A stretch of DNA of 64,000 nucleotides from Laedolimicola ammoniilytica (GTDB lineage: Bacteria > Bacillota > Clostridia > Lachnospirales > Lachnospiraceae). Of this stretch, positions 24,710 to 32,819 are shown piece after piece. Location of the stretch: NCBI RefSeq assembly GCF_025567165.1, contig NZ_JAOQKC010000002.1:124001-188000 (forward strand), read 5' to 3'. The translations under genes and the position numbers were made by a program. Position 1 is the stretch's first letter, and every line of letters starts with the position of its first letter. The notes below the pieces were generated by a model, which worked only from the letters and a program-made list of their open reading frames with translations, had not been told where the DNA came from and did no database searches.

Positions 24710-25222
24710 TCATAGTTCTTTCCAACAGAATTTCTTATCATACCAGATCACAGCTACTTTTCCCTTTATATCTTTTTTACTTACAAAAGTATTTTCCCAA
24801 AATCTTGCATCATAAGAATTTTCACGATTGTCACCCAGCATGAAGTAACAATCTTCCGGTACCTCATAGGGGCCATATACGTCTGTTCCTGCTTCTCCTA
24901 TATATGGTTCTGATAATTCAACACCGTTGATATAAACCTTTCCAGAAATGATTGCAACCGTATCTCCCGGTAATCCTATTACACGCTTGCAAAACAATCT
25001 CGAACGTGTATCTGGCTCTATGAACACCACAATGTCCCTTCGTTCATATTCTCCAGCCAGTATCCCTTTCACCATAATTCCAATGCTCCCACTATTGATC
25101 GTTGGCTCCATGGATGCTGATGGTATATATGTCCCAGGCAGTATCAAAAAATGTGTTATAAGAAATACCAACACCAGCTCCGTAATACAGAATAGTCCTA
25201 CTTTCTTACTGCTGCGTTTCAT
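24710..25222 (-). CDS. Type I signal peptidase (S26) of the conjugative element
   Basis: The protein has 170 residues. One N-terminal membrane segment is followed by box B with the nucleophile Ser37 (PSASMEPTI), box D with general-base Lys79 (FCKRVIGLPGD), and box E YFMLGDNRENSYDAR. All catalytic boxes are present. It overlaps the upstream gene by 17 bases. Element-borne S26 enzymes can mature pilins, as TraF does in RP4. The co-encoded VirB2-like protein has a canonical AFA cleavage site, so it is a likely substrate, though host exports could also be cut. Confidence 0.93.
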   Translation of the reverse strand: MKRSSKKVGLFCITELVLVFLITHFLILPGTYIPSASMEPTINSGSIGIMVKGILAGEYERRDIVVFIEPDTRSRLFCKRVIGLPGDTVAIISGKVYINGVELSEPYIGEAGTDVYGPYEVPEDCYFMLGDNRENSYDARFWENTFVSKKDIKGKVAVIWYDKKFCWKEL

Positions 25223-25874
25223 TCAGCGGCTCTCTCAACCAAATCTGCGTATCTGCTTTTAACGGTTTATATCCATACGCTTTCAAGCTACCACGCAACA
25301 ATGTATTATCCTCTGGGACAATTACAGCCATAATATCCACCAGCTGCTGCAATGCAAAAATCATAATGTCGCTCAGATTAGCTCCTATAAGGGTATCTGC
25401 ATCATTTTTCTTGATAAATGGGGATCTTCTGATATCTGTAACAATAACGGCGCATCCTTCATCTTTTTTCCTGCGGTAAATTTCTGATATCAATGTACTT
25501 ATATGTGCATCTTCAATCTCACTAAATGCAGCTTCTTCCAATGCGCTCAACTGATATGATGAAAATGTCAAATTCAGCAGAGGAAATACAAAATACTCAC
25601 TGCTGGTACTATATGTAACCTCAAACTCCTGATCTTTGTAATCCTCATCCGCATAGATACAATCATTCCAATATTTGAGATCTGATTCCACATATCCCAT
25701 CTCTTCAATTTCAGATATAGGAATACTTCCCATAATCTGCAATGTCTCGTACAATGCATTTCCATAGTTGATAGCATCCGCACTCATTGAATATGCAAAG
25801 CTTGTACTTTTCCTTGAAAATGTTAAATTCCTTTCTGCTTTTAAATCAAATGGAAACTTAAAAAAATCTTTCAC
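25206..25874 (-). CDS. Hypothetical soluble protein of the element
   Basis: The protein has 222 residues from GTG 25874, chosen because AGGAGGAGG lies six bases before it; a TTG eight codons upstream would place this ribosome site inside the gene. It is acidic, with no signal or membrane segment. The C-terminal part AVIVTDIRRSPFIKKNDADTL, then LRGSLKAYGYKPL, suggests an alpha/beta fold. No family is recognised. It is coupled to the signal peptidase gene by a 17-base overlap. Confidence 0.6.
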   Translation of the reverse strand: MKDFFKFPFDLKAERNLTFSRKSTSFAYSMSADAINYGNALYETLQIMGSIPISEIEEMGYVESDLKYWNDCIYADEDYKDQEFEVTYSTSSEYFVFPLLNLTFSSYQLSALEEAAFSEIEDAHISTLISEIYRRKKDEGCAVIVTDIRRSPFIKKNDADTLIGANLSDIMIFALQQLVDIMAVIVPEDNTLLRGSLKAYGYKPLKADTQIWLREPLNETQQ

Positions 25875-25954
25875 GTAGACCTCCTCCTGTTTTCTCAATA
25901 TTTACAAATTATTATATCGGTCAGATCATGAATTGCAAGCAACGCAATTTTTTC

Positions 25955-26464
25955 TCATTTTTCAATATGGACATCTATCATTGCCGGCAGAAATATCTCA
26001 CTTGCTTTTGCTAAAAGGTAAAGCCCAACGCATCCCAGCAAATAGATGATAGCCGCCCCGCTTTGGTATCCTCCCTGAAACCAGCGCTTGCACATAATAC
26101 CTGCCAATATTATCGCCAGTATCTTTGCGGCCTGTAATATTACACTATATATATTTCGCTTTATTCCCAATTCATCTTTTATACATTTTCCATTCATTGC
26201 AAAAAAATGAATCAATGAATCTATTGTGCCATCCATTTCTTTATCTGTGATATTCTCGTCTTGGACTAATCCAATCAACTGTGCGCCTCCAAACCGGTAA
26301 TTACATACCACAGCTCTGCAAGTATTACCATTGAGCTGCAGTATCCCCTCATATACTTTTCCATAGTACCTACAGCCTATCAATTCTTCAGGCTGAAACT
26401 TTCCTCCGGCCAATTTAATCAATTCCATATTGATTCTGCTCATTTGATACAATTTCTTTTTCAT
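25955..26464 (-). CDS. Hypothetical protein with C-terminal membrane segments
   Basis: The protein has 169 residues. The start at ATG 26464 has GGAG nine bases before it and overlaps the upstream gene by 50 bases. Residues 1-95 look soluble. A short hydrophobic stretch at about 108-123 and another at about 133-155 would anchor it, with a short tail (MIDVHIEK). It is probably membrane-associated, with the N-terminal domain inside. No motif is recognised. Confidence 0.6.
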   Translation of the reverse strand: MKKKLYQMSRINMELIKLAGGKFQPEELIGCRYYGKVYEGILQLNGNTCRAVVCNYRFGGAQLIGLVQDENITDKEMDGTIDSLIHFFAMNGKCIKDELGIKRNIYSVILQAAKILAIILAGIMCKRWFQGGYQSGAAIIYLLGCVGLYLLAKASEIFLPAMIDVHIEK

Positions 26465-27044
26465 CTTTCAATTCTCCAACATGTCTTCTTAATATCGTCA
26501 TTGCAAATACTCTTCTCTGGGCTTCAACCCGATCACATGCATCTTCAATATAAACCGGTCGTATTGGAATCACAGGTACTTTTTTAGGTACTGCATAATT
26601 GTTTATCTTTTTCATCATTTTACCTGAACAACTTCTTACGACAAAGATTACATCAGCTCCATTCAGCATGAAGGAGATATCATCCCGTTTTCTCCATCTG
26701 TTGTAATTCCAACAATGTAACGCTGGGTAAAAGATTCTGAACAAATCGCACATAACCTGATCCCCCATCAGAACTGCTACCTCTACTTTTTCTGCCAGCC
26801 TCTTTATGTTCTGATCCACTTCCTCCATACTATATTTCTTGCGCATCTCCTGAAGCTCAAATCTATCCCAGGTTACTCCCTGGCTATCTATTTCTGCAAG
26901 CAGCTTTTCTATTGTCATTTTTTCTTCTGGCCTGCACTCTTGTATATACGCACACATAGATTCGTGAATCATTAGCTCTTGACAAAGAATTTCATCAAAG
27001 TAACGCCGTCTTTTAAATTTACTCCATAAATTTACTATGCTCAT
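26415..27044 (-). CDS. Hypothetical protein, first gene after the iteron region
   Basis: The protein has 209 residues, basic and helical, with no membrane segment. The middle contains a predicted beta-alpha unit, ISFMLNGADVIFVVRSCSGKMMKK, followed by PKKVPVIPIRPVYIEDA, which looks like a small nucleotide- or Toprim/Rossmann-like fold. I cannot name it. Its ribosome site (CAGGAGGAATAG) is part of the first iteron, so binding of the replication initiator there could block its expression. Confidence 0.6.
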   Translation of the reverse strand: MSIVNLWSKFKRRRYFDEILCQELMIHESMCAYIQECRPEEKMTIEKLLAEIDSQGVTWDRFELQEMRKKYSMEEVDQNIKRLAEKVEVAVLMGDQVMCDLFRIFYPALHCWNYNRWRKRDDISFMLNGADVIFVVRSCSGKMMKKINNYAVPKKVPVIPIRPVYIEDACDRVEAQRRVFAMTILRRHVGELKDEKEIVSNEQNQYGID

Positions 27045-27045
27045 T

Positions 27046-27628
27046 TATGTACTATTCCTCCTGTTTTCATGTACCAGCTCTCCTGTTTTCGACTTTTTGA
27101 TGTACTTTTTCTCCTGTTTTCATGTACCAGCTCTCCTGTTTTCGGTTTTTTGATGTACTTTTTCTCCCGTTTTCATGTACTAGCTCTCCTGTTTTCGGCT
27201 TTTTGATGTACTTTTTCTCCCGTTTTTATGTGTCAGTTCTCAGCTCTCTGATGTACCATTTCTCCTGTTTTCATGTACCACTTCTCCTGTTTTCGGCTCT
27301 CTGATGTACTTTTTCTCCTGTTTTCAGTTATTGATGTACTATTTCTCCTGTTTTCATGTACCAGCTCTCCTGTTTTCAGCTCTTTAATGTACTTTTTCTC
27401 CTGTTTTTATATACGAAATACTTCATATAGCCATATATTTTAAAACTTATAGTCCCCCACTGGCTCATTTCACAATGTACCAGCCCTCCTGTTTTCATGT
27501 ACCACTTCTCCTGCTTTCAATTTCTCTTCATGTACCGGTTCTCCTGTTTTCATGTACCAGCTCTCCTGTTTTCAATTTCTCTTCATGTACCAACTCTCCT
27601 GTTTTCATGTACCAGCTCTCCTGTTTTG
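27046..27628. repeat. About 20 iterons of 22 bp, probable replication origin
   Basis: The consensus is ATGTACYANYTCTCCTGTTTT, in direct orientation. Starts are near 27046, 27069, 27099, 27121, 27152, 27174, 27205, 27228 (degenerate), 27250, 27272, 27303, 27333, 27355, 27387, 27474, 27496, 27529, 27551, 27584 and 27606. Spacing mostly alternates between 22 and 30-33 bases, about two and three helical turns. An AT-rich island without iterons at 27409-27473 may be the unwinding element. The array lies right after the initiator gene, as in theta plasmids. Short frames through it are repeat artefacts. Confidence 0.88.
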
Positions 27629-27629
27629 T

Positions 27630-27660
27630 AAAAAAAAAGCTGTTATTTTACAGCTTTTTT
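27630..27660 (-). terminator. Terminator of the initiator gene
   Basis: AAAAAGCTGT pairs with ACAGCTTTTTT around a six-base loop, with nine T on the minus strand. It lies between the initiator stop (27752) and the iterons, so initiator transcription does not cross the origin. Confidence 0.88.
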
Positions 27661-27751
27661 CATTCCCTAAATATAAAATACTTAGTAAATATAAAATATC
27701 CTTTATTAAATAATAAATACCCACTGCACTGTTCCATTCATATATCAGCAT

Positions 27752-28639
27752 TTACCCTTTTACATAATCTGCTAGTTCCATTTGGTAATAATCCTTCATA
27801 AGATTGTATCTGCTTTCCGATACACCTTTTATCTTTTTTGTGGTTTCCAATTCAGCTAACTCTTTATCTACACCAAACTTCTTTTCTATCATGAAAGTGT
27901 AACCTATAATTTTTCGATTTGAACGTATTGCTTTATATTTAATACTCAAGCTTGTTAATTCGTTAATTTCTTTTATAGAAGGATCTATTACCCATTTTCT
28001 CAGATCTTCTATTTTGAGATACTTATCCTCTAATGCGAATCTTTCTCTTATCTCCTCGATTGTCATTGTACGACTTTTCTGAAATGCCTTCGCTGCAAAT
28101 AATTCATAAAAGGGGCTACTATAATTACCTCTAAGCCCCAACGTTTCCTTTAATGAGAACACAGTAAAATTATCTGTAAGCTTAATCAGAAGTGGCACCA
28201 CCGGCTCAGGAATGGTCACTATAATTGTTCCATCATCACTATTGATTTTAGGTGTTGTAATCCACGTAAATAGAAAGCTATTACCTTTTTTGTCATCCAA
28301 CCAAAATCCGCGTGTAGCTATATTTTGTAAAGTAGCCTTAATGTCCTTATAATTTTTTCCACAAATAGAAAGGCCACATGTATTACAATATTGAGAAATT
28401 GGAAATTCCACTTCCAGAGCACCTTCAGATGTAAATCTAAGATTCCTTTGAAGTTCACAATTCGGCGAAATTAAGCTTAAAATAAAATTCACAGCTCTTT
28501 GTTCGACTGCCTTTAATATATGTTTTTGTTTAGTCACTTTATCCATGTAAGGGACTACCGATTCTATAAGAGCATTATGTTTTACCACTTTATACTCTCT
28601 CTGTTTTATCGCTTCAAAATCTTTCTCCGGATTTTTCAT
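27752..28639 (-). CDS. Iteron-binding replication initiator (Rep_3/RepB family)
   Basis: The protein has 295 residues. It has the two winged-helix layout of Rep_3 initiators. The first domain is about 10-140 (VKHNALIESVVPYMDKVTKQKHILKAVEQR). The second starts at about 150 with the family hallmark FTVFSLKETLGLRGNYSSPFYELF, then RTMTIEEIRERFALEDKYLKIEDLRKWVIDPSIKEINE. GAGGAGG lies seven bases before ATG. About 20 iterons lie downstream. It should bind them and open the origin. Its presence in an element integrated at a tRNA gene suggests replication after excision. Confidence 0.9.
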   Translation of the reverse strand: MKNPEKDFEAIKQREYKVVKHNALIESVVPYMDKVTKQKHILKAVEQRAVNFILSLISPNCELQRNLRFTSEGALEVEFPISQYCNTCGLSICGKNYKDIKATLQNIATRGFWLDDKKGNSFLFTWITTPKINSDDGTIIVTIPEPVVPLLIKLTDNFTVFSLKETLGLRGNYSSPFYELFAAKAFQKSRTMTIEEIRERFALEDKYLKIEDLRKWVIDPSIKEINELTSLSIKYKAIRSNRKIIGYTFMIEKKFGVDKELAELETTKKIKGVSESRYNLMKDYYQMELADYVKG

Positions 28640-28651
28640 ATGTCTGCCTCC

Positions 28652-28861
28652 TCATAAGTCCCTATGCTCCCAAGCCCATTTTGCGTAATATTTGCCATTA
28701 TGATTATATTGATTGTATTCTGCAGCCAATAAATCCATATCTATATCCAGGACTTCACTTATATACTCTAGTGTCTGCCCCTGATGGCTCAGATATTGGA
28801 TCATTGCTTTATCAGCATATGTTAAGCTGCGAAATTCTCTTGGACATAATTTTTTCTTCAA
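28652..28861 (-). CDS. Small hypothetical protein upstream of the initiator gene
   Basis: The protein has 69 residues and starts at TTG 28861 with AGGAGA seven bases before it. The segment YADKAMIQYLSHQGQTLEYISEVLDIDMDLLAAEYNQ looks like a helix-turn-helix of the resolvase/sigma type. It is the second of three co-directional genes with the initiator (12-base gap), so a copy-number or regulatory role is likely. No family is named. Confidence 0.6.
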   Translation of the reverse strand: MKKKLCPREFRSLTYADKAMIQYLSHQGQTLEYISEVLDIDMDLLAAEYNQYNHNGKYYAKWAWEHRDL

Positions 28862-28891
28862 CTTCGTATCTCCTGTACTTTGCCATAGCTA

Positions 28892-29116
28892 TCATTGCAG
28901 CTCATTCCGGTCACACCACCAAATGTAATCCCAGGTATATCTCCCCTTAAATATGCGCTGCATGATGATCTGGCAATCATCATATGAGAATTCCTTTGCA
29001 CCGGACAATCTTTCTATTACTTCATCTGTCGGCACACACAACTCCATCGCTACATCCATCACAGTAATCTTTTCTCGATTGAGTATTTTTACCAGATTTG
29101 GATAAATAGACTTCAT
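28892..29116 (-). CDS. Small HTH-like protein, first gene of the replication operon
   Basis: The protein has 74 residues with RBS GAGGG. The sequence ILNREKITVMDVAMELCVPTDEVIERLSGAKEFSYDDCQIIMQRIF is a Cro-like helix-turn-helix pattern. It is divergent from the XRE gene at 29375, with 258 bases between them, and probably takes part in a repressor pair that controls the replication and transfer block. No promoter of convincing quality was found on this side. Confidence 0.6.
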   Translation of the reverse strand: MKSIYPNLVKILNREKITVMDVAMELCVPTDEVIERLSGAKEFSYDDCQIIMQRIFKGRYTWDYIWWCDRNELQ

Positions 29117-29374
29117 ACGCTTTCCCTCTCATTATCTTAACTGTGTGTTTTATTCGTTTTTACTCAATAGAGTAATTGTATGATCGTCTATTTTGCTTGT
29201 CAAGCATTTTGCACTCCATTTTTGTATGCACAATTCTATCATAATGGTGCTTTTTTGTAAATATTTTGTGGTTTTGTGCCTCAAATCAGTATTAACTATT
29301 CGTATTATTATACTTTACTTTGGGTATTTTTTGATGTATAATAATCCTAAATTAAAAATAAGGGAGTTATTGAT

Positions 29375-29737
29375 ATGACCATTATTGAAAAATTAGTGTA
29401 TCTTATGGAACAGACAGGCGAAACACGAACCGCTGTCTCAGAGGCAACTGGTATCCCCTACACCACAATTCAGAACATCTTTGTTCGCAGCTCATCAGAT
29501 CTACGGATTTCTACTCTGATCAAACTTTGTGATCACTTCCATGTGACCCTTGATAGCTTTGCCCGGTCAGATGTAGATGAGTTGGAGTATACCAGCGGTC
29601 CTTACAAAAAAACACTTCTGTCCTCTTCTGAACAGACACTAATTCTTACTATGCGTAATTCGGATCCGGTAACACAGGACTGTGTATACCGCCTCTTGAA
29701 AATCGAAAATGATATGCCTGATGAAAAAGGCGCTTAA
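29375..29737 (+). CDS. XRE-family regulator next to the integrase
   Basis: The protein has 120 residues with AGGGAG upstream. A helix-turn-helix covers about 5-65 (MEQTGETRTAVSEATGIPYTTIQNIFVRSSSDLRISTLIKLCDHFHVTLDSF), followed by a short linker to a helical tail. A -10 box TATAAT lies about 35 bases before the start. It is in tandem with the integrase gene (146 bases) and divergent from the replication genes, the position of a master repressor. The target is unknown. Confidence 0.8.
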   Translation: MTIIEKLVYLMEQTGETRTAVSEATGIPYTTIQNIFVRSSSDLRISTLIKLCDHFHVTLDSFARSDVDELEYTSGPYKKTLLSSSEQTLILTMRNSDPVTQDCVYRLLKIENDMPDEKGA

Positions 29738-29883
29738 TTATAGCTATATAAACAATTTGCTCTATTCTAATTTATTCTAAGTAAACCTTTATGGTAAAGC
29801 ATCTTACACCCTAAAGGTATTTTTCCTATACACAAAATTCCCCTTATTTTTGCGTTACTACTATATTTTTCATTGGTGAAACT

Positions 29884-31065
29884 ATGCTTACAGTATTAAA
29901 TGAACAAATTAAGTGTTTGCAAATGATACTATCCGCTGATATGATTGATACATCAGAGGGTAAAAAACAATTACATATGTTAAAAGAAAAAGCTGTAAAG
30001 AATGTTCACCACTATGCTTTTAATCAACGTGCTGACGGCAGATTTGTCACCAAAATGGCAAATGGAAGCCAAATGACAGGGGGGACGTACAAGAACCTTA
30101 TTGACAAATTATATGAATTCTATTTTGGCTCCCAAAATGCTTCACTTGCATCTTTGTATCCAGAATGGATTGAATACCGCTTAAACGAGTCCCCTGCAAA
30201 AGAAAAAACTATCAAAGAGGATCAGTATGTGTGGAATTCTCTTCTGAAGGGAAAAGAAATCACCTTGCTTCCTCTCCGGAGTTTGGAGGCACCAAACTAC
30301 ATTGTTTTCTTCCGCTCTATTACTAAAAATCGTACTCTGACCCGTAAGCGATTTAATAATATGAAAAGTATCATGAATGGCATTATTTACTATGCCATTG
30401 AGAAAGGCATTATAATTCACAACCCATTAAGCGAGATTGATTACCGGAAATTCACATATAAGCCAGAAAACAATTCTATCATGCCTTATACCGAAGAAGA
30501 ACGTCTTATGATTCTGGATCATCTCAAAGATGAAGAAGACTTGTATTCCTTGGCCATTCGTCTGCAGTTTCATTTAACACTACGAATCGGGGAACTTAAA
30601 GGACTTCGATTTGATGATGTTTATGGGAATTACATTCACATATGTCGTTTGATGAATTATAAGAATGAAATTGAAGAAGACATAAAGGGACACGCATCCG
30701 AGGGTATACGCTGGCTTCCACTTCCTGATGAAGCGCTTCGTATTATCCAGAAAATCAAGGATCGTAATCCCAACAGTCCTTATATGTTTATAAAAGACTC
30801 CGTGACCCTGACCACGGGTACCTACAATGATCACCTGAAAAAATGCTGCACAGAGCTTAACATACCATACCGCTCTTCGCATAAGGTCCGATTTTCAACT
30901 GCCTCTATTCTTTACCATGAAGGAGTTACGCTCCCAGAGCTGCAGAATATGTTAGGTCATACTACGCTTGCAATGACTACTCATTACATAAAAAAAATCA
31001 GTACCAATGATTCGGTACTGCAAAAAGTCAACTCGGTTTTTTCCAAAAATTGTATGCACCTGTGA
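29884..31065 (+). CDS. int: Tyrosine integrase of the conjugative element, adjacent to tRNA-Leu
   Basis: The protein has 393 residues. The N-terminal part contains RADGRFVTKMANGSQMTGGTYKNLIDKLYEFYFG, a short arm-binding region. A core-binding domain covers about 85-185. The catalytic domain has Arg234 (LTLRIGELKG), His333 and Arg336 (SSHKVRF), His359 (LGHTT) and Tyr368 (THYIKK). It ends 73 bases from the 3' end of tRNA-Leu, the usual position for an integrase that uses a tRNA 3' end. It differs strongly from the nested element's integrase. The matching att copy should lie left of the window. Confidence 0.9.
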   Translation: MLTVLNEQIKCLQMILSADMIDTSEGKKQLHMLKEKAVKNVHHYAFNQRADGRFVTKMANGSQMTGGTYKNLIDKLYEFYFGSQNASLASLYPEWIEYRLNESPAKEKTIKEDQYVWNSLLKGKEITLLPLRSLEAPNYIVFFRSITKNRTLTRKRFNNMKSIMNGIIYYAIEKGIIIHNPLSEIDYRKFTYKPENNSIMPYTEEERLMILDHLKDEEDLYSLAIRLQFHLTLRIGELKGLRFDDVYGNYIHICRLMNYKNEIEEDIKGHASEGIRWLPLPDEALRIIQKIKDRNPNSPYMFIKDSVTLTTGTYNDHLKKCCTELNIPYRSSHKVRFSTASILYHEGVTLPELQNMLGHTTLAMTTHYIKKISTNDSVLQKVNSVFSKNCMHL

Positions 31066-31086
31066 TGCACCTCTGGTTTTCGCCAT

Positions 31087-31130
31087 AAAAAAATCACTGA
31101 ACCCCTTATTTTATAAGGAATTCAGCGATT
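31087..31130 (-). terminator. Terminator of the tRNA operon at the element boundary
   Basis: AATCACTGAA (31092-31101) pairs with TTCAGCGATT (31121-31130), with an inner CCTTA/TAAGG stem, and seven T follow on the minus strand. It lies only 9 bases beyond the tRNA-Leu 3' end. If the crossover is in the tRNA 3' end, then this terminator is supplied by the element. Confidence 0.8.
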
Positions 31131-31138
31131 CTCTTTCA

Positions 31139-31224
31139 TGCCGGCAACCGGAATCGAACCGGTACGGGAGGTTAGTCCCGCAGGATTTTAAGTCCTGTGC
31201 GTCTGCCAGTTCCGCCATGCCGGC
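31139..31224 (-). tRNA. tRNA-Leu (anticodon TAA)
   Basis: A class II tRNA of 86 nt. Acceptor GCCGGCA pairs with TGCCGGC, with discriminator A. The anticodon loop is CTTAAAA (TAA). A long variable arm follows (GCGGGACTAACCTCCCG), then a TTCGATT T-loop. It is last in a four-tRNA operon and is the probable integration site of the conjugative element. Confidence 0.97.
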
Positions 31225-31244
31225 ATATGCACTAACAGTGCAAG

Positions 31245-31318
31245 CGACCCGAATGGGACTCGAACCCACGACCTCCGCCGTGACAGGGCGGCGCTCTAAC
31301 CAACTGAGCCATCGGGCC
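31245..31318 (-). tRNA. tRNA-Asp (anticodon GTC)
   Basis: A 74-nt cloverleaf with acceptor GGCCCGA/TCGGGTC, anticodon loop CTGTCAC and T-loop TTCGAGT. It is 20 bases from tRNA-Leu on the same strand. Confidence 0.97.
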
Positions 31319-31349
31319 ATATGAAATTATAAGGTTTACTTTTTAAAAG

Positions 31350-31423
31350 TGGACCCACGGGGACTCGAACCCAGGACCGACCGGTTATGAGCCGGTTGCT
31401 CTAACCAACTGAGCTATGGGTCC
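31350..31423 (-). tRNA. tRNA with CAT anticodon (Met, elongator type; Ile2 possible)
   Basis: A 74-nt cloverleaf with acceptor GGACCCA/TGGGTCC and anticodon loop CTCATAA. It is not an initiator, because the acceptor end is fully paired. A CAT anticodon can also be tRNA-Ile modified with lysidine, and sequence alone does not decide this. Confidence 0.93.
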
Positions 31424-31428
31424 GTAAA

Positions 31429-31500
31429 TGACTCCTACGGGAATCGAACCCGTGTTACCGCCGTGAAAGGGCGATGTCTTAACCGCTTGACCAAGGAGCC
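31429..31500 (-). tRNA. tRNA-Glu (anticodon TTC)
   Basis: A 72-nt cloverleaf with acceptor GGCTCCT/AGGAGTC, anticodon loop CTTTCAC and T-loop TTCGATT. It is the first gene of the operon, about 70 bases after its promoter. Confidence 0.97.
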
Positions 31501-31569
31501 TCATCTTATATCTAACGCTGCCCCTGGGGGCCATCGTGTGGCAGAACAGAAATGTCCTGAACATTAGAT

Positions 31570-31598
31570 ATGCTACCACACTTTGGCCCGTTTGGCAA
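31570..31598 (-). promoter_or_regulatory. Promoter of the tRNA operon
   Basis: On the minus strand, TTGCCA (31593-31598), a 17-base spacer and TAGCAT (31570-31575). It stands 69 bases before tRNA-Glu and directly after the lysC stop. Confidence 0.75.
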
Positions 31599-31608
31599 GT
31601 GTTTTTTT

Positions 31609-32817
31609 TTACTCTTCCAGACCGAATGCGTCATGTACCGCATTCACTGCTCTCTCTGCATCTTTTTCGTTGATCAGCACAGTGATACGAATCTCCGATG
31701 TGGAAATCATATTGATATTGATATTCTCATTGAACAGCGCCTCGAACATCTTCGCAGCCACACCCGGATTGGACATCATGCCTGCGCCTACGATGGAGAC
31801 CTTGACCACTTCCTTGTTGCAGGAGATGCTGTTGCAGCCAATGCGGGCCTTATTGGCCTCGATGATCTTCACAGCCTGATCCGCCTCGTCCCGGGATACG
31901 GTAAAAGAAATATCCTTGCTGTTCTCACGTCCGATGGACTGCAGAATCACGTCTACGTTAATGCCCTCTTTTGCCAGCATATTGAAGAGACGGAAGGCCA
32001 TGCCCGGCTCATCCTTCAGACCGATGACTGAAATTCTGGCTGTATTTCGATCCAGCGCTACGCCGCTGATTAACATTCTTTCCACACTCGTTTCCTCCTT
32101 CACAATGGTTCCTTCATGATCATTTAAGCTGGAGCGTACCACAAGCTGCACGCCGTATTTCTTCGCCATCTCCACGGAACGGTTGTGCAGAACGCCTGCG
32201 CCAAGCGTCGCCAGATCCAGCATTTCATCATAGGTAATCTCATCCAGCTTGCGGGCCTTCGGCACGATACGCGGATCGGCGGTGTATACGCCGTCCACAT
32301 CGGTATAGATCTCGCAGGCGTCCGCATGCAGGGCTGCCGCCAGCGCTACGGCTGTGGTGTCGGAGCCACCGCGGCCCAGTGTGGTATAGTTGTCGTATTT
32401 ATTCACGCCCTGGAAGCCGGTCACGATGACGATACGGCGGTGCTCCAGCTCGTGCATGATACGGTCGGTATCGATGCGCTTCAGACGCGCGTTGCCATGT
32501 ACCCGGGTGGTGTGCATCCGGACCTGGAACGCATTCAGGGATATCGCCGGGATATCCATGGTATCGAAAGCCATGGCCATCATAGCTACGGAAATCTGTT
32601 CTCCGGTGGTCAGCAGCATATCCAGCTCCCGCTTGGGCGGGTTCGGATTGATGTCCTTTGCCTTGGCAATCAGCTCGTCTGTGGTCTTGCCCATTGCGGA
32701 AAGAACCAGCACGATGTCGTTACCCTTCTTGAAATCCTCTGCGCATCTTCGCGCCACATTCATGATGCGCTCCTTATCGCCTACAGAGGTTCCGCCAAAT
32801 TTTTTCACTATCAGCAT
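31609..32817 (-). CDS. lysC: Aspartate kinase
   Basis: The protein has 402 residues. The kinase domain begins KKFGGTSVGDKERI. The substrate region contains TTLGRGGSDTTAVALAAALHADACEIYTDVDGVYTADPR, and two C-terminal ACT domains (about 265-400) would sense lysine or threonine. The enzyme phosphorylates aspartate, the first step to lysine, threonine, methionine and diaminopimelate for the cell wall. It starts 2 bases after the phosphoglycerate-mutase-like gene and is the last gene of a four-gene operon. Length and motifs fit the monofunctional LysC class. Confidence 0.96.
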   Translation of the reverse strand: MLIVKKFGGTSVGDKERIMNVARRCAEDFKKGNDIVLVLSAMGKTTDELIAKAKDINPNPPKRELDMLLTTGEQISVAMMAMAFDTMDIPAISLNAFQVRMHTTRVHGNARLKRIDTDRIMHELEHRRIVIVTGFQGVNKYDNYTTLGRGGSDTTAVALAAALHADACEIYTDVDGVYTADPRIVPKARKLDEITYDEMLDLATLGAGVLHNRSVEMAKKYGVQLVVRSSLNDHEGTIVKEETSVERMLISGVALDRNTARISVIGLKDEPGMAFRLFNMLAKEGINVDVILQSIGRENSKDISFTVSRDEADQAVKIIEANKARIGCNSISCNKEVVKVSIVGAGMMSNPGVAAKMFEALFNENININMISTSEIRITVLINEKDAERAVNAVHDAFGLEE

Positions 32818-32819
32818 TG

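Larger units (their letters stand above)
1..31138. mobile_element. Integrative conjugative element with plasmid-type replicon (left end outside window)
   Basis: The stretch is A+T-rich compared with the chromosome to its right. It holds a tyrosine integrase next to a tRNA-Leu 3' end, type IV secretion genes (VirB2-, VirB6- and VirB1-like), an iteron replicon with an initiator protein, and a ParM/ParR-like partition pair. Backbone genes are co-oriented on the minus strand, while the integrase and one repressor are on plus. The right boundary is placed just outside the tRNA-Leu gene. The left boundary, the ATPases (VirB4, VirD4) and the relaxase of this element would lie to the left of the window. 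A second element is inserted in it at 5097-19641. That it is one element rather than several abutting ones is inference from gene order. Confidence 0.8.

Noticed and set aside
27046..27628. CRISPR array
   Set aside because: The repeats are 22 bases with only 0-11 bases between most of them, so there is no room for spacers. An initiator gene is adjacent, so these are iterons.
27122..27801. Two plus-strand frames through the iterons (60 and 108 codons)
   Set aside because: Their composition is only the translated repeat (Cys, Ser, Phe, Pro). They have no ribosome site.
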